From JABAQJ01 sp046327745 (GTDB lineage Bacteria > Gemmatimonadota > Gemmatimonadetes > Gemmatimonadales > Gemmatimonadaceae), in contig JAXLXV010000019.1 in the NCBI GenBank assembly GCA_046327745.1, positions 62,001 through 126,000 on the forward strand: DNA of 64,000 nt, read 5' to 3'. Below the pieces are notes generated by a model. That model did no database searches. It was not told where the DNA came from and saw only the letters and a list, made by a program, of their open reading frames with translations. Both the position numbers and the translations under genes were made by a program. This document shows, one piece after another, positions 33,247 to 41,624 of this stretch. Position 1 is the stretch's first letter. Each line of letters opens with the position of its first letter.

Positions 33247-33418
33247 GCCTTTCTCCCATTCTTCCCGTGCAGAGCGAAAGACATGGCAAGTGGCGCGCCC
33301 GGCCGTCGTCGCGGCTCGACAACGCGCAAGCAGTTGGAGGTGGCGAGCTTGAGCTTGCCACCCATCTGCGTCAGCGCCTCACGATCTGTGAATCGAATGC
33401 GTAATCTGGAAGCCGGAC

Positions 33419-33916
33419 CTACGACCCGATCAGCTTATCGACGAGTGTGAGGAACGCTTGCTCAACGCCGGCGCCGGTCTTGGCCGACGTATGCAGGATG
33501 TCGACGTCGCTCCAATTCGCCAGCGCGGTCGGCGGGACCTGCCATTGATCTGTCAGGTCATGCTTATTCAGCAGCAACAATGTCGGGGCGGGGCCAATCG
33601 CACTGGTCACGTCGCGGCGGACCGCTTCGGCCATCGTCAGCGTTTCCAGCCGCGTCCCATCGGCGACAATCAGGACGCCCGACGCCCCGCGCAGGTACGA
33701 TGCGCGCACCCGCTCCAGCTCATCGCTGCCCTGCAGGTCCCAGATGGCGAGACTCACTTCCGTGTCGTCGCGTTGAACCACCTTGCGGTCAATCTTCACG
33801 CCGATAGTGGCTTGGTACCGCTCGGAGAAGACACTCTCCACAAAACGCCGCACCAGACTGGTCTTGCCCACCGACGTTGCCCCGAGCAGGCAGATCTTTC
33901 GTTGGATTCGTGTCAC
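33419..33916 (-). CDS. Ras/Rab-like small GTPase
   Basis: 165 residues with all five G motifs: G1 GATSVGKT (12-19), G2 Thr37 in YQATIGV, G3 WDLQGSD (Asp60-Gly63), G4 NKHD (117-120) and G5 TSAK (143-146). The residue equivalent to Ras Gln61 is Ser64, so intrinsic hydrolysis may be slow or depend on a partner. It lacks the C-terminal Cys of eukaryotic prenylated Rab proteins. It follows the OmpA-like gene by 7 bases and in turn precedes the EAL-like gene. Bacterial Ras-like GTPases include MglA (polarity) and Rab-like forms of less clear role; the closest look here is the Rab-like group. Likely a membrane-associated switch with the two upstream proteins. Confidence 0.92.
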   Translation of the reverse strand: MTRIQRKICLLGATSVGKTSLVRRFVESVFSERYQATIGVKIDRKVVQRDDTEVSLAIWDLQGSDELERVRASYLRGASGVLIVADGTRLETLTMAEAVRRDVTSAIGPAPTLLLLNKHDLTDQWQVPPTALANWSDVDILHTSAKTGAGVEQAFLTLVDKLIGS

Positions 33917-33923
33917 GGGGGCG

Positions 33924-35672
33924 TTAGCGCTCCGGTCGAATCGTCACGACGATCTGCGTCTGGCGCGCCGTCGCCGTGGAATCGGCGATGGCGGTCAACG
34001 TGGCCGGCCGAATCCCGGCACCCATAAGGCGAGCGCGAATGGCGTTGGCGCGTCCCAGTCGCAACCCGGCATTCACAGCGGCGGTGCCCACGGAGTCGGC
34101 GGCGCCGCGCACCTGAACGTCCACTGGAATGCCGTGCGACGTTGCATCGGCGATCAAGCGGCCGAGTTGTGTGGACAGGGAGTCAAAGGCGTGGTCGAAC
34201 GCGGGGGCGAGGGTTACAGATCCCATGTCGAAGGGCAGCACCACGTGGCGCACGGAGTCGGCGCGTTGTTGAAGGGCGACATGCACGGAGTCCTGCAACG
34301 CGTTCACGTCCACGGCGTTGATCCCGGCGATGGCCCTCGACAGTTGCAACATACCATCTCGCCAGGCTTGGGAGGCGATGCCTGTCACGGACAGGGTGTC
34401 CGCCCGCATGGCCAGCTGCACCGTTGCCGGGGGCTGCAAGGCGCGTCGCGCGCGTTCAGCCACGAATTCGGGCCGCAGGGCGACATACGGTTCCCAATGC
34501 GCGCGCACGTCGGTGGAATCAAGGCGATAGGCCGCCAGTAACGTGGCGGGGTCTCGCGCCAGCGGATCGCGCAACCCACTGACGAGGTACCGACCGGCCT
34601 CGCGACCGGTACTGGCAACGACCACACCAGGCTCCGAACGCAGCGCGTCCAGGTAGTTGCCGACGCGATAGCTGCGCACCATGCGGGGGACGAGCCACCA
34701 TCCCAGCGCCACCGCGACAACGGCGGCGATAAGTGCCAATCGGCGAGACGCGGTCCCCTGGCTGGACTGTTGCAGCTGAGAGACCAGGCAGGGTTCCAGC
34801 ACATCCGGCCGGATGGGAAAAGTCATCCCGCTGGCAGCCGAGCGATCGAGGTCACCGCCGTGCACGCGATGCAACTCCTCCACGGTGCGCTGCATCGTTT
34901 GGCGGTATGTCACCGGCGCATGACCGCGGATGACGGCGGCGACTGTGGCGGCGGGACCTTGCTCTACCCAGACGGTGAGGTCGCCCAGTCCCATCGAGTC
35001 GAGTCCTTCCTGTTTCGACACGTGGAATGAATCACGCACGAAGTCCGTGATCGCGGTCAACATCGCGGCCACAAGGTCGGGGGCGAGCGCCTGCACGCCA
35101 GGGGCCGTGCGGTGCTCGACGAGGAGCCCTGATTCGCGGTGGATGACGAACAACTGTTCAACCCGAAAGACGAGCGAATGCGATAGCACAACCTCGCCAA
35201 ACGACTTTCCCGTCCGCATGGCCTCAAAGCGCCACGCCAGCCCACGCGGGGTGAACGAGTGTTCGAGTGCCGTGTTGATGGACTGCGCCAGTTCTGCGAA
35301 CGCCGTCGCAATGGCGCGGCGAATGGCGGGGCCAATGATCGGGAAGATGGCATCCACGATCGGTTGCGGGTCCTTGCGGACCGAGGCCCGGATGGCGTCA
35401 CCGACGACGGGGCCTAACGCGACGCCCAGGTCGTGATCGCTCGTGCTGCGCTTGAGGACCGCCTCGGGGAGTACGCGGCTGACCTGGTCGACATTCAGCT
35501 GCGGGTCTTCGAGCCGTTGCTCAACGGCGCGCAGTCGACGGCGCTCGGGGTCCAGCAGGAGCGCGCGGAGTTCCTGCCATCGATTCTGGAATGGCACCTC
35601 GCGGTCGGCAGGCGCCGGCCGCGTGGGTTGCGCCGCCGGTTCGTGGTCCTGAGTTCGAATAGGCTCGGCCAC
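33924..35672 (-). CDS. Membrane protein with central TM helix and OmpA-like C-terminus, GTPase partner
   Basis: About 582 residues if started at GTG 35672 (20 bases after the upstream stop); upstream in-frame starts would overlap that gene. Residues 20-330 form a soluble helical part (RAVEQRLEDP..NVDQVSRVLPEAVLKRS, ..PQPIVDAIFPIIGPAIRRAIATAFAEL..INTALEHSFT). Next is one membrane helix (ALIAAVVAVALGWWLVP), a BON-like stretch, and a C-terminal OmpA/MotB-like domain with NAGLRLGRANAIRARLMGAGI. The topology places the helical domain in the cytoplasm and the OmpA-like part in the periplasm. A similar set (coiled coil, this protein, Rab-like GTPase) is known to me from cyanobacterial genomes without assigned function. 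Possibly anchors the GTPase to the envelope. Confidence 0.75.
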   Translation of the reverse strand: MAEPIRTQDHEPAAQPTRPAPADREVPFQNRWQELRALLLDPERRRLRAVEQRLEDPQLNVDQVSRVLPEAVLKRSTSDHDLGVALGPVVGDAIRASVRKDPQPIVDAIFPIIGPAIRRAIATAFAELAQSINTALEHSFTPRGLAWRFEAMRTGKSFGEVVLSHSLVFRVEQLFVIHRESGLLVEHRTAPGVQALAPDLVAAMLTAITDFVRDSFHVSKQEGLDSMGLGDLTVWVEQGPAATVAAVIRGHAPVTYRQTMQRTVEELHRVHGGDLDRSAASGMTFPIRPDVLEPCLVSQLQQSSQGTASRRLALIAAVVAVALGWWLVPRMVRSYRVGNYLDALRSEPGVVVASTGREAGRYLVSGLRDPLARDPATLLAAYRLDSTDVRAHWEPYVALRPEFVAERARRALQPPATVQLAMRADTLSVTGIASQAWRDGMLQLSRAIAGINAVDVNALQDSVHVALQQRADSVRHVVLPFDMGSVTLAPAFDHAFDSLSTQLGRLIADATSHGIPVDVQVRGAADSVGTAAVNAGLRLGRANAIRARLMGAGIRPATLTAIADSTATARQTQIVVTIRPER

Positions 35673-35691
35673 GGGATGCTCGTTCGAGGGC

Positions 35692-36261
35692 CTAACGGCC
35701 GCCCGTGTCGCCCGAGAGCCGGTGGGCGAATTCCACGAACATGGCGGCGAGCGCGTGCCGGTCTGCCTTGGCGTCGCGCAGGTCATAGGCTTCGCGGCGC
35801 AGCGCATCATTCAGCTCGGCGTGCTTGCGCTGCGCGTCGTCGCTCAACTGCCGTTGAGTTTCCTGCAACTGGGAACGCAACTCGCGCTGCTGTTGCGCCG
35901 TCTGTTCGGCCAGGTTCGACAACCGTTCGGACAGGTCATGGTTCAGTGTGCTGATGGCGTCCATGGCCGAACGCAGACCAGCCAAGCGTTCCCGTTCCTC
36001 GCTCCGCAAGTTGGTGCCTAACGTCTCCAGTTCGGCGCGCATGAACTGTTCGGTGGCACTGAGGCGGCTGCCAAGGTCCTCACGAAGGGCGGCGGATTCG
36101 CGCAGGAGACGTTCTTCCAGGGTCGCGAACCGTCGTTCGTAATCGCGCATCTGCGACCCGAAGAGAATGTCGCGGATCTTGTCGACGTTGCCGGCGTCGC
36201 CCTCAAAGGCGCCGTTGCCTTCCGCAGCCGCAGCTGCCGGATCGCTACCGTATGCAGTCAT
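35692..36261 (-). CDS. Coiled-coil cytoplasmic protein of the GTPase cassette
   Basis: 189 residues from ATG 36261, which has AGGAAGG five bases upstream; an earlier GTG at 36282 overlaps this site and is less likely. After NVDKIRDILFGSQMRDYERRF the protein is a long coiled coil (residues about 30-170), rich in Glu, Arg, Leu and Gln with heptad spacing (LEERLLRESAALREDLGSRL..., LAEQTAQQQRELRSQLQETQ). The KIRDILFG.QM..YE.RF..LEE.L motif at the head is what I recognise from the same cassette in cyanobacteria. Its stop TAG comes out of a CGTTAGGC word (35690-35697). Probable scaffold or effector of the neighbouring GTPase. Confidence 0.75.
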   Translation of the reverse strand: MTAYGSDPAAAAAEGNGAFEGDAGNVDKIRDILFGSQMRDYERRFATLEERLLRESAALREDLGSRLSATEQFMRAELETLGTNLRSEERERLAGLRSAMDAISTLNHDLSERLSNLAEQTAQQQRELRSQLQETQRQLSDDAQRKHAELNDALRREAYDLRDAKADRHALAAMFVEFAHRLSGDTGGR

Positions 36262-36335
36262 CCTGACCTTCCTGAGAGACACCGAACGGGATCGCGGGGC
36301 GCGTCGAGCGCCGGGCGGGTGGAGAGCTTCCTAGT

Positions 36336-37703
36336 CTACTGCGCGCGTCCCCCTTTGGGGACCACTATCTGCATGGCCTTGATCTTCTGGTAAAGCGTTG
36401 AGCGCGGGACCGCGAGCTTGACCGCCGCGCGTTCTACACTGCCATGCGCCGCCGTCAGGGCCGCCACGATGTGTCGACGTTCCAGCTCGTCCAGCGTGAG
36501 GTCCTGATAGTCGGGTTCAGGGCCCTTTCGTTGCGAGGAAAGCGTTTGATCGAAATGCAGGTCATTGGCCTGGATCTGCTCCTTGGCGGTAAGGAGCGCG
36601 GCGCGCTCCAGCACATTGCGCAGCTCGCGGATGTTTCCGGGCCATGAATAGCGGGCCAGTGCTTGCAGAGCGCCCGCCGTCAGGGTGATCCGCTGGCGGC
36701 CGAGGTCCGTCGCGAGTCGTTCGAGGAGCAGCTCCGCCAAGACAGGGATGTCGTCGATGCGCTCGCGGAGCGGAGGTACCTGTAGTGGCAGGGTACTGAT
36801 GCGGAAATACAGGTCGCTGCGAAAGCGATTCTCGCTGACCATGGCCGGAAGGTCCTGATGTGTGGCCGCGATCAGTCGTACGTCGACTTGTCGGTCCTTG
36901 AGGGCACCGACTCGCCGAAAGGTCTGTTCTTCCAGCACCTTCAACAGTTTAGGCTGGAGTGTGAGTTCGAGGTCGCCGATTTCGTCGAGGAAGAGCGTTC
37001 CTCGGTGGGCCATTTCCACCAGGCCCATTTTGGCATTCACCGCCCCGGTGAAGGCGCCACGTTCGTGGCCGAACAACTCCGATTCCAGCAGCTCCCTTGG
37101 CAGGCTGGCGCAATTGAGATCGACGAACGGCTCTTGCGCACGCGGTCCGTTGGCCTGGATCCAGCGCGTGAGGACGCCCTTTCCCGATCCCGTTTCACCT
37201 TGCAGGAGCACCGGGCGGTCCGTGGCCACGACACGAGTTGCCTGATCGCGCAGCTTGGCGATGGCTGGCGATGAGCCGACAAAGGGGTCGATGGCCTGCC
37301 GTTGCTGTTTGACCTGTCGGACCATGAGTTGCTGGCGATCGCGCTGCCGCTCGATCACGCGTTCCAGTACGACCACGAGCGCGGGCAAGGCGACGGGTTT
37401 GGTCAGGAAGTCGTCAGCCCCAACACGCATGGCCTGCACCGCCAACTCCACCGTTCCATGGCCGGTCAGGATGATGATCGGGACCGTGGCGCTCACGGCT
37501 CGCAGGCGCGGCAGCAAGGCCAAAGCGTCGCCATCGGGCAGCTTGTAATCGGAGAGGACGATGGACGGCCGCCGTTCGGCGAACAGCCGTTCGCCGTTGG
37601 CACACGATTCAGCCTCGAGGACCTCGAATCCGTGTGTCTCGAGGTAGTCTCGCAAGGCGAAGCGAATGGCGGCGTCGTCTTCGATCAACAATAGGCGATG
37701 CAT
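36336..37703 (-). CDS. Sigma-54-dependent response regulator (NtrC family)
   Basis: 455 residues. REC domain at 1-120 with acid pocket EDD and phospho-acceptor Asp52 (VLSDYKLPDGD). AAA+ domain at about 140-375: Walker A GETGSGKG, the sigma-54 contact GAFTGA, Walker B GTLFLDEIGDL and an intact arginine-finger region. Fis-type HTH at the end (VERAAVKLAVPRSTLYQKIKAM). It activates sigma-54 promoters after phosphorylation by the upstream-encoded kinase, 27 bases away. It directly precedes the coiled-coil/GTPase set (74 bases), which may be among its targets; I saw no clear -24/-12 element, but I did not search exhaustively. Confidence 0.95.
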   Translation of the reverse strand: MHRLLLIEDDAAIRFALRDYLETHGFEVLEAESCANGERLFAERRPSIVLSDYKLPDGDALALLPRLRAVSATVPIIILTGHGTVELAVQAMRVGADDFLTKPVALPALVVVLERVIERQRDRQQLMVRQVKQQRQAIDPFVGSSPAIAKLRDQATRVVATDRPVLLQGETGSGKGVLTRWIQANGPRAQEPFVDLNCASLPRELLESELFGHERGAFTGAVNAKMGLVEMAHRGTLFLDEIGDLELTLQPKLLKVLEEQTFRRVGALKDRQVDVRLIAATHQDLPAMVSENRFRSDLYFRISTLPLQVPPLRERIDDIPVLAELLLERLATDLGRQRITLTAGALQALARYSWPGNIRELRNVLERAALLTAKEQIQANDLHFDQTLSSQRKGPEPDYQDLTLDELERRHIVAALTAAHGSVERAAVKLAVPRSTLYQKIKAMQIVVPKGGRAQ

Positions 37704-37730
37704 GGCGTCTGGCGGTCCTTGGGAAAGAAC

Positions 37731-39224
37731 TCAGATCGTGGTCTGCGGGCCGTGCGTCGGCAAGGGCTCGTGGGCCGTTGCCAGGGTCACCGTGACCATG
37801 GCGCCGCCGCCCGGGCGATTTGCTGCAGCAATCGTTCCGCCGTGATCGGTGATGATTCGATGCGCCAGGGCCAGTCCCAGTCCCGTACCACCCGGCCGAC
37901 GGGTGAAGAATGGCTCGAACACGTGTGGAAGATCCTGAACAGCAAATCCATGGCCGCTGTCCGCCACCTCAAACCGGCAGCGCGGCGACGGCTCTGAAGA
38001 ATCATGTATCACGTGAATGTGCACGATACCACCGCGCGGCGAATGCTGGATCGCGTTCAGGATGAGGTTGTGCAATACCTGCACCAGTCGTGCGCGATCG
38101 ACCTCGATGGTGCCATCAGCGTCGTCGAATCTGGAGGTGATCGACACGCCCGCCGATTCCGCGTCGGGGCGGGCTAGGTCGACCGTGGTGCGGACCAACT
38201 CATCGACTCGGCACGCCGAGCGCGTCAGCGACGCTGGTTTTCCAAAGTCGAGCAGATCACGCGTGAGGTCAGCCAGCCGTTGCACCTGTGAAGTGAGCAC
38301 GGGATAGTAGCGGACGACCTCCGGTGCGTCGCCGGTCCGGGCGCGCATCGCGTCCAGCGCCGACGACAGGGCGAACAGGGCGTTGCGCACTTCATGGGCA
38401 ACGCCGGCCACCAGTTCTCCCATGCGAGCCATGGTCTCCCGACGTTGCACCTGCTGCTGCAAGTCCAACAGCGCCGTCAACTCCCGCGCCACCACGATGC
38501 ACCGTGGCTCCGTGGCATCGGGGGGGATGAATCGAGCGGCCCAGACCTCCCAAGTGCGACCCGCGGCATCCGAGACGCGGGTGGCGCTGGCGAATCCCTG
38601 CGCCTGCGCGAGTCGGACGCGATCGCTGGCCGCCGACCAGACCGGAGATGGCCCGAGCGTCGGCAAGAGCGCGCCCAGCATCTTTCGATGCGCGTCGTCC
38701 GTCAGCTGCGCCGCGGCCTCATTCATGCGCGTCACTCGTGAGGCCTGATCAACCACCAGCATCGGGAGGTCGATGGCGTCGAAGGTCCCCTGCCACTCCT
38801 GCAACGCGTGCTCATTGACCTGTCGCGCGATGCGCTCGGCGTGCAGCGCTCGTTCGCGTTCCTCCATCCGGGCGCGTTCGGTCACGTCATGGACGATCAT
38901 GTGCACGACGAGACGATCGCCGAGGGAAAGCGGGCCGGCGTAGACGTCGACGAGACGGATTTCACCCGAGGCGTGGCGCTGCGGAAATGCGGCAAAGTGC
39001 GCGCCGGTCAGCGACGCGACTTCCAGCTGCCCGGGACCGAACTCGGCCGGATCGGGTGACAGGTCAGCAAAACGCTGCCGCGTTAACTCCGCTGGCGAAT
39101 GTCCGTAGAAGTCGGCGGCCGCCTGGTTGGCGTCGAGAATGGCGCCAGTGATCGGATCGGCGACGAGCTGAATGGCCGTATTCCGTTCAAAGAGCTGCCG
39201 ATAGCGGTCGTCCGAGTCCGACAC
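37731..39224 (-). CDS. Cytoplasmic PAS-domain sensor histidine kinase
   Basis: 497 residues without membrane segments. PAS 1 (about 8-125) has TAIQLVADPITGAILDANQAAADFYG; PAS 2 (about 145-260) follows a short helix. HisKA carries the phospho-acceptor His277 in GVAHEVRN. The ATPase domain shows LILNAIQHSPRGG (N box), DSGHGF and FEPFFTRRPGGTGLGLALA (G boxes). It should phosphorylate the NtrC-type regulator encoded downstream. Soluble PAS kinases of the NtrB type sense internal cues such as redox, nitrogen or small ligands; no haem or flavin motif is evident. Confidence 0.95.
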   Translation of the reverse strand: MSDSDDRYRQLFERNTAIQLVADPITGAILDANQAAADFYGHSPAELTRQRFADLSPDPAEFGPGQLEVASLTGAHFAAFPQRHASGEIRLVDVYAGPLSLGDRLVVHMIVHDVTERARMEERERALHAERIARQVNEHALQEWQGTFDAIDLPMLVVDQASRVTRMNEAAAQLTDDAHRKMLGALLPTLGPSPVWSAASDRVRLAQAQGFASATRVSDAAGRTWEVWAARFIPPDATEPRCIVVARELTALLDLQQQVQRRETMARMGELVAGVAHEVRNALFALSSALDAMRARTGDAPEVVRYYPVLTSQVQRLADLTRDLLDFGKPASLTRSACRVDELVRTTVDLARPDAESAGVSITSRFDDADGTIEVDRARLVQVLHNLILNAIQHSPRGGIVHIHVIHDSSEPSPRCRFEVADSGHGFAVQDLPHVFEPFFTRRPGGTGLGLALAHRIITDHGGTIAAANRPGGGAMVTVTLATAHEPLPTHGPQTTI

Positions 39225-39313
39225 AGAATCCCCGATCCCATGAGAAGCATTACCGCCGCGCGATCACGCTTCTTAGAGGCTCCTGCGTCTGGTGTCAACC
39301 ATGGCGGAGGCGT

Positions 39314-40060
39314 TCAGCGCACGAGCGAGTACGCGCCGGCGGCCAGCGCGGCACCGAGCAATGGGCCGATCACCGGCACCGCGGCATAGCCCCAGTCGCT
39401 GTCTCTCTTGCCAGGCACCGGCAAGACAAAGTGCGCCAGGCGTGGCCCAAGGTCACGGGCGGGGTTGATAGCGTAGCCGGTCGTCCCACCTAACGACATT
39501 CCAATCGCGAACACCAACAGGGCCACCGGCAGGAGTCCGACGGAGCCAAGTCCGAGTGGAGCGTGGACGCCTCCGGCGCTGGCCGGGAGCTCTACGCTAG
39601 CAGGAGCCATGAGGAAAATCGGGAAGATGAGGGCAAATGTACCTAACGTTTCGCAGAAGAGGGCTTGCCCCATTTGACGGATGTTCGGGGCCGTCGAGAA
39701 GCAGGCGAGCTTGCTATCGGCGTCCGGCGACGCCTTGAAGTGTTCGCGATAGAACGCAAAGACCAAAGAGGCACCGACGAATGCGCCGGCCATCTGTGCG
39801 GCGATGTATCCGGGAACCAGGGACGCGTCGAGCTTGCCCGCCAACGCCATGGCAACGGTGACCGCGGGGTTCAGGTGCGCGCCGCTGTACGGCGCGGCGC
39901 AGAAGGCGCCGACAAAGACGGCGAAGCCCCACCCGGCGGTGATGACAATCCAGCCGCTGTTCTGCCCCTTGGTGCGTTCGAGCACCACGTTGGCCACGAC
40001 GCCGTTCCCGAACAGGATGAGCAGCGCCGTCCCGACAAACTCTGCCGCGTATGCGTTCAT
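39314..40060 (-). CDS. glpF: Glycerol facilitator (aquaglyceroporin)
   Basis: 248 residues with six hydrophobic helices and both half-helices: SGAHLNPAVTVA and YAINPARDLGPRLAH (NPA boxes). The Asp after the second NPAR is the aquaglyceroporin marker. It begins 16 bases after glpK, in the order glpK-glpF, reversed relative to Escherichia coli. It equilibrates glycerol across the inner membrane so that GlpK can trap it. No glpD or glpA homologue is present in the window. Confidence 0.93.
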   Translation of the reverse strand: MNAYAAEFVGTALLILFGNGVVANVVLERTKGQNSGWIVITAGWGFAVFVGAFCAAPYSGAHLNPAVTVAMALAGKLDASLVPGYIAAQMAGAFVGASLVFAFYREHFKASPDADSKLACFSTAPNIRQMGQALFCETLGTFALIFPIFLMAPASVELPASAGGVHAPLGLGSVGLLPVALLVFAIGMSLGGTTGYAINPARDLGPRLAHFVLPVPGKRDSDWGYAAVPVIGPLLGAALAAGAYSLVR

Positions 40061-40076
40061 GGTTAGCTCGTTAGGT

Positions 40077-41591
40077 TCAGGTGTGGGATGACGTGCGTTC
40101 TTCCCAGTCGCGGGCCCGGTTCAACGCCTCGGCCCACCGTGCGCGGCGATGTGCGGCATCGTCGGCGCTCATCTGCGGGGTGAATAAGCGGTCAGCGACC
40201 CACGCGGCGTGTACCTCTTCGCGGTCTTTCCAGTAGCCGACAGCCAGGCCGGCGAGGTACGCGGCACCGAGGGCCGTCGTCTCCACGACTTTCGGCCGCA
40301 CTACAGGTACGCGCAGGATATCGGCCTGAAACTGCATCAGCAGGTTATTGGTGCAGGCACCACCGTCCACGCGCAGTTCGTTCATGGCAATGCCGGAGTC
40401 CTGCTTCATGACGTCCAGGACGTCGGCGACCTGGAACGCGATGCCCTCGAGTGCGGCCCGCGCGATATGGCCGGCCGTCGTGCCCCTCGTTATGCCGGCG
40501 ATCGTCCCACGTGCATACTGATCCCAATGCGGGGCGCCCAGACCGGCGAATGCCGGCACCAGATAGACGCCGGCAGAATCCGGAACGGAAGCGGCGAGGG
40601 ACTCCACCTCGGAAGAGGACTTGATGATCCCAAGGCCGTCGCGCAACCACTGCACGGCCGCACCGCCGATGAAGACGCTGCCCTCGAGCGCAAAGTCCGT
40701 GTGCCCGCCGGCACGCCACGCGACCGTGGTCAACAACTGATGGCGGGACGGCGCCGGCACATCGCCGATATTCATCAGCATGAAGCACCCTGTGCCGTAC
40801 GTGTTCTTCGCCAAGCCCCGGCTGAAACAATTCTGACCGAACAGTGCGGCCTGCTGGTCGCCAGCTACACCGGCAATGCGAATCGGCGCCCCAAAGAGCT
40901 GAGGGACGGTTTCGCCGTACACCTCGCTGGATGAGCGGACTTCAGGAAGCACCGACGCGGGGACACCGAGGATTTCGAGGAGCTCCGGACTCCAGGCGCC
41001 GGTATGCAGATCATAAAGCATGGTGCGTGAGGCGTTGCTCGGATCCGTCACGTGCAGCGCACCACCCGTCAGGTTCCACAATAGCCACGTATCGATTGTG
41101 CCGAAGGCAAGCTCCCCACGCTCGGCGCGGGCGCGGGCGTTTGGTACGTGGTCCAGCAACCAGCGGAGCTTGCTCCCCGAAAAGTAGGCGTCAATGACCA
41201 ATCCGCTGGCGGCCTGAATACGTGGGGCGTGGCCAGCCTGCTTCAAGGCGTCGCAGAAGGACGAGGTCCGTCGGTCCTGCCAGACGATGGCGTTGTGAAT
41301 GGGTATGCCAGTGGCGCGGTCCCAGACGACCGCGGTCTCGCGCTGGTTCGTGATGCCGATGGCGGCGATATCGGCTGGCGTGAGGCCGGCCTTGGCGATG
41401 GCGTCGCGCGCTGTCGCCAGCTGCGTCTGCCAGATTTCCAGTGGGTCGTGCTCCACCCATCCCGACTGCGGGTAGATCTGGGTGAATTCTTGCTGGGCGA
41501 CCGACCGAATGGTCCCTGAGCGGTCGAAGACGATGGCGCGTGAGCTGGTGGTTCCCTGGTCCAGGGCGAGAATAGCGGTGTTCGAACCCAT
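40077..41591 (-). CDS. glpK: Glycerol kinase
   Basis: 504 residues, the normal length. FGGY family signature throughout: ALDQGTTSSRAIVFDRSG (phosphate 1), SGWVEHDPLEIW, GITNQRETAVVWDRATG, YFSGSKLRWLLD, VAGDQQAALFGQ, and NTYGTGCFMLMN with VDGGACTNNLLMQFQADIL. It phosphorylates glycerol to sn-glycerol 3-phosphate. Regulatory residues for fructose-1,6-bisphosphate or EIIA binding were not assessed. It lies 33 bases after the reductase/RidA fusion, hinting at a longer transcription unit. Confidence 0.96.
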   Translation of the reverse strand: MGSNTAILALDQGTTSSRAIVFDRSGTIRSVAQQEFTQIYPQSGWVEHDPLEIWQTQLATARDAIAKAGLTPADIAAIGITNQRETAVVWDRATGIPIHNAIVWQDRRTSSFCDALKQAGHAPRIQAASGLVIDAYFSGSKLRWLLDHVPNARARAERGELAFGTIDTWLLWNLTGGALHVTDPSNASRTMLYDLHTGAWSPELLEILGVPASVLPEVRSSSEVYGETVPQLFGAPIRIAGVAGDQQAALFGQNCFSRGLAKNTYGTGCFMLMNIGDVPAPSRHQLLTTVAWRAGGHTDFALEGSVFIGGAAVQWLRDGLGIIKSSSEVESLAASVPDSAGVYLVPAFAGLGAPHWDQYARGTIAGITRGTTAGHIARAALEGIAFQVADVLDVMKQDSGIAMNELRVDGGACTNNLLMQFQADILRVPVVRPKVVETTALGAAYLAGLAVGYWKDREEVHAAWVADRLFTPQMSADDAAHRRARWAEALNRARDWEERTSSHT

Positions 41592-41624
41592 AGCGGCACA
41601 TCGGAGGAAAACGGTGCGCCGTTC

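Noticed and set aside
33339..33362. Inverted repeat GGTGGCGAGCT...AGCTTGCCACC between the GTPase and EAL-like genes
   Set aside because: One mismatch, a two-base loop and no T run; could be chance.
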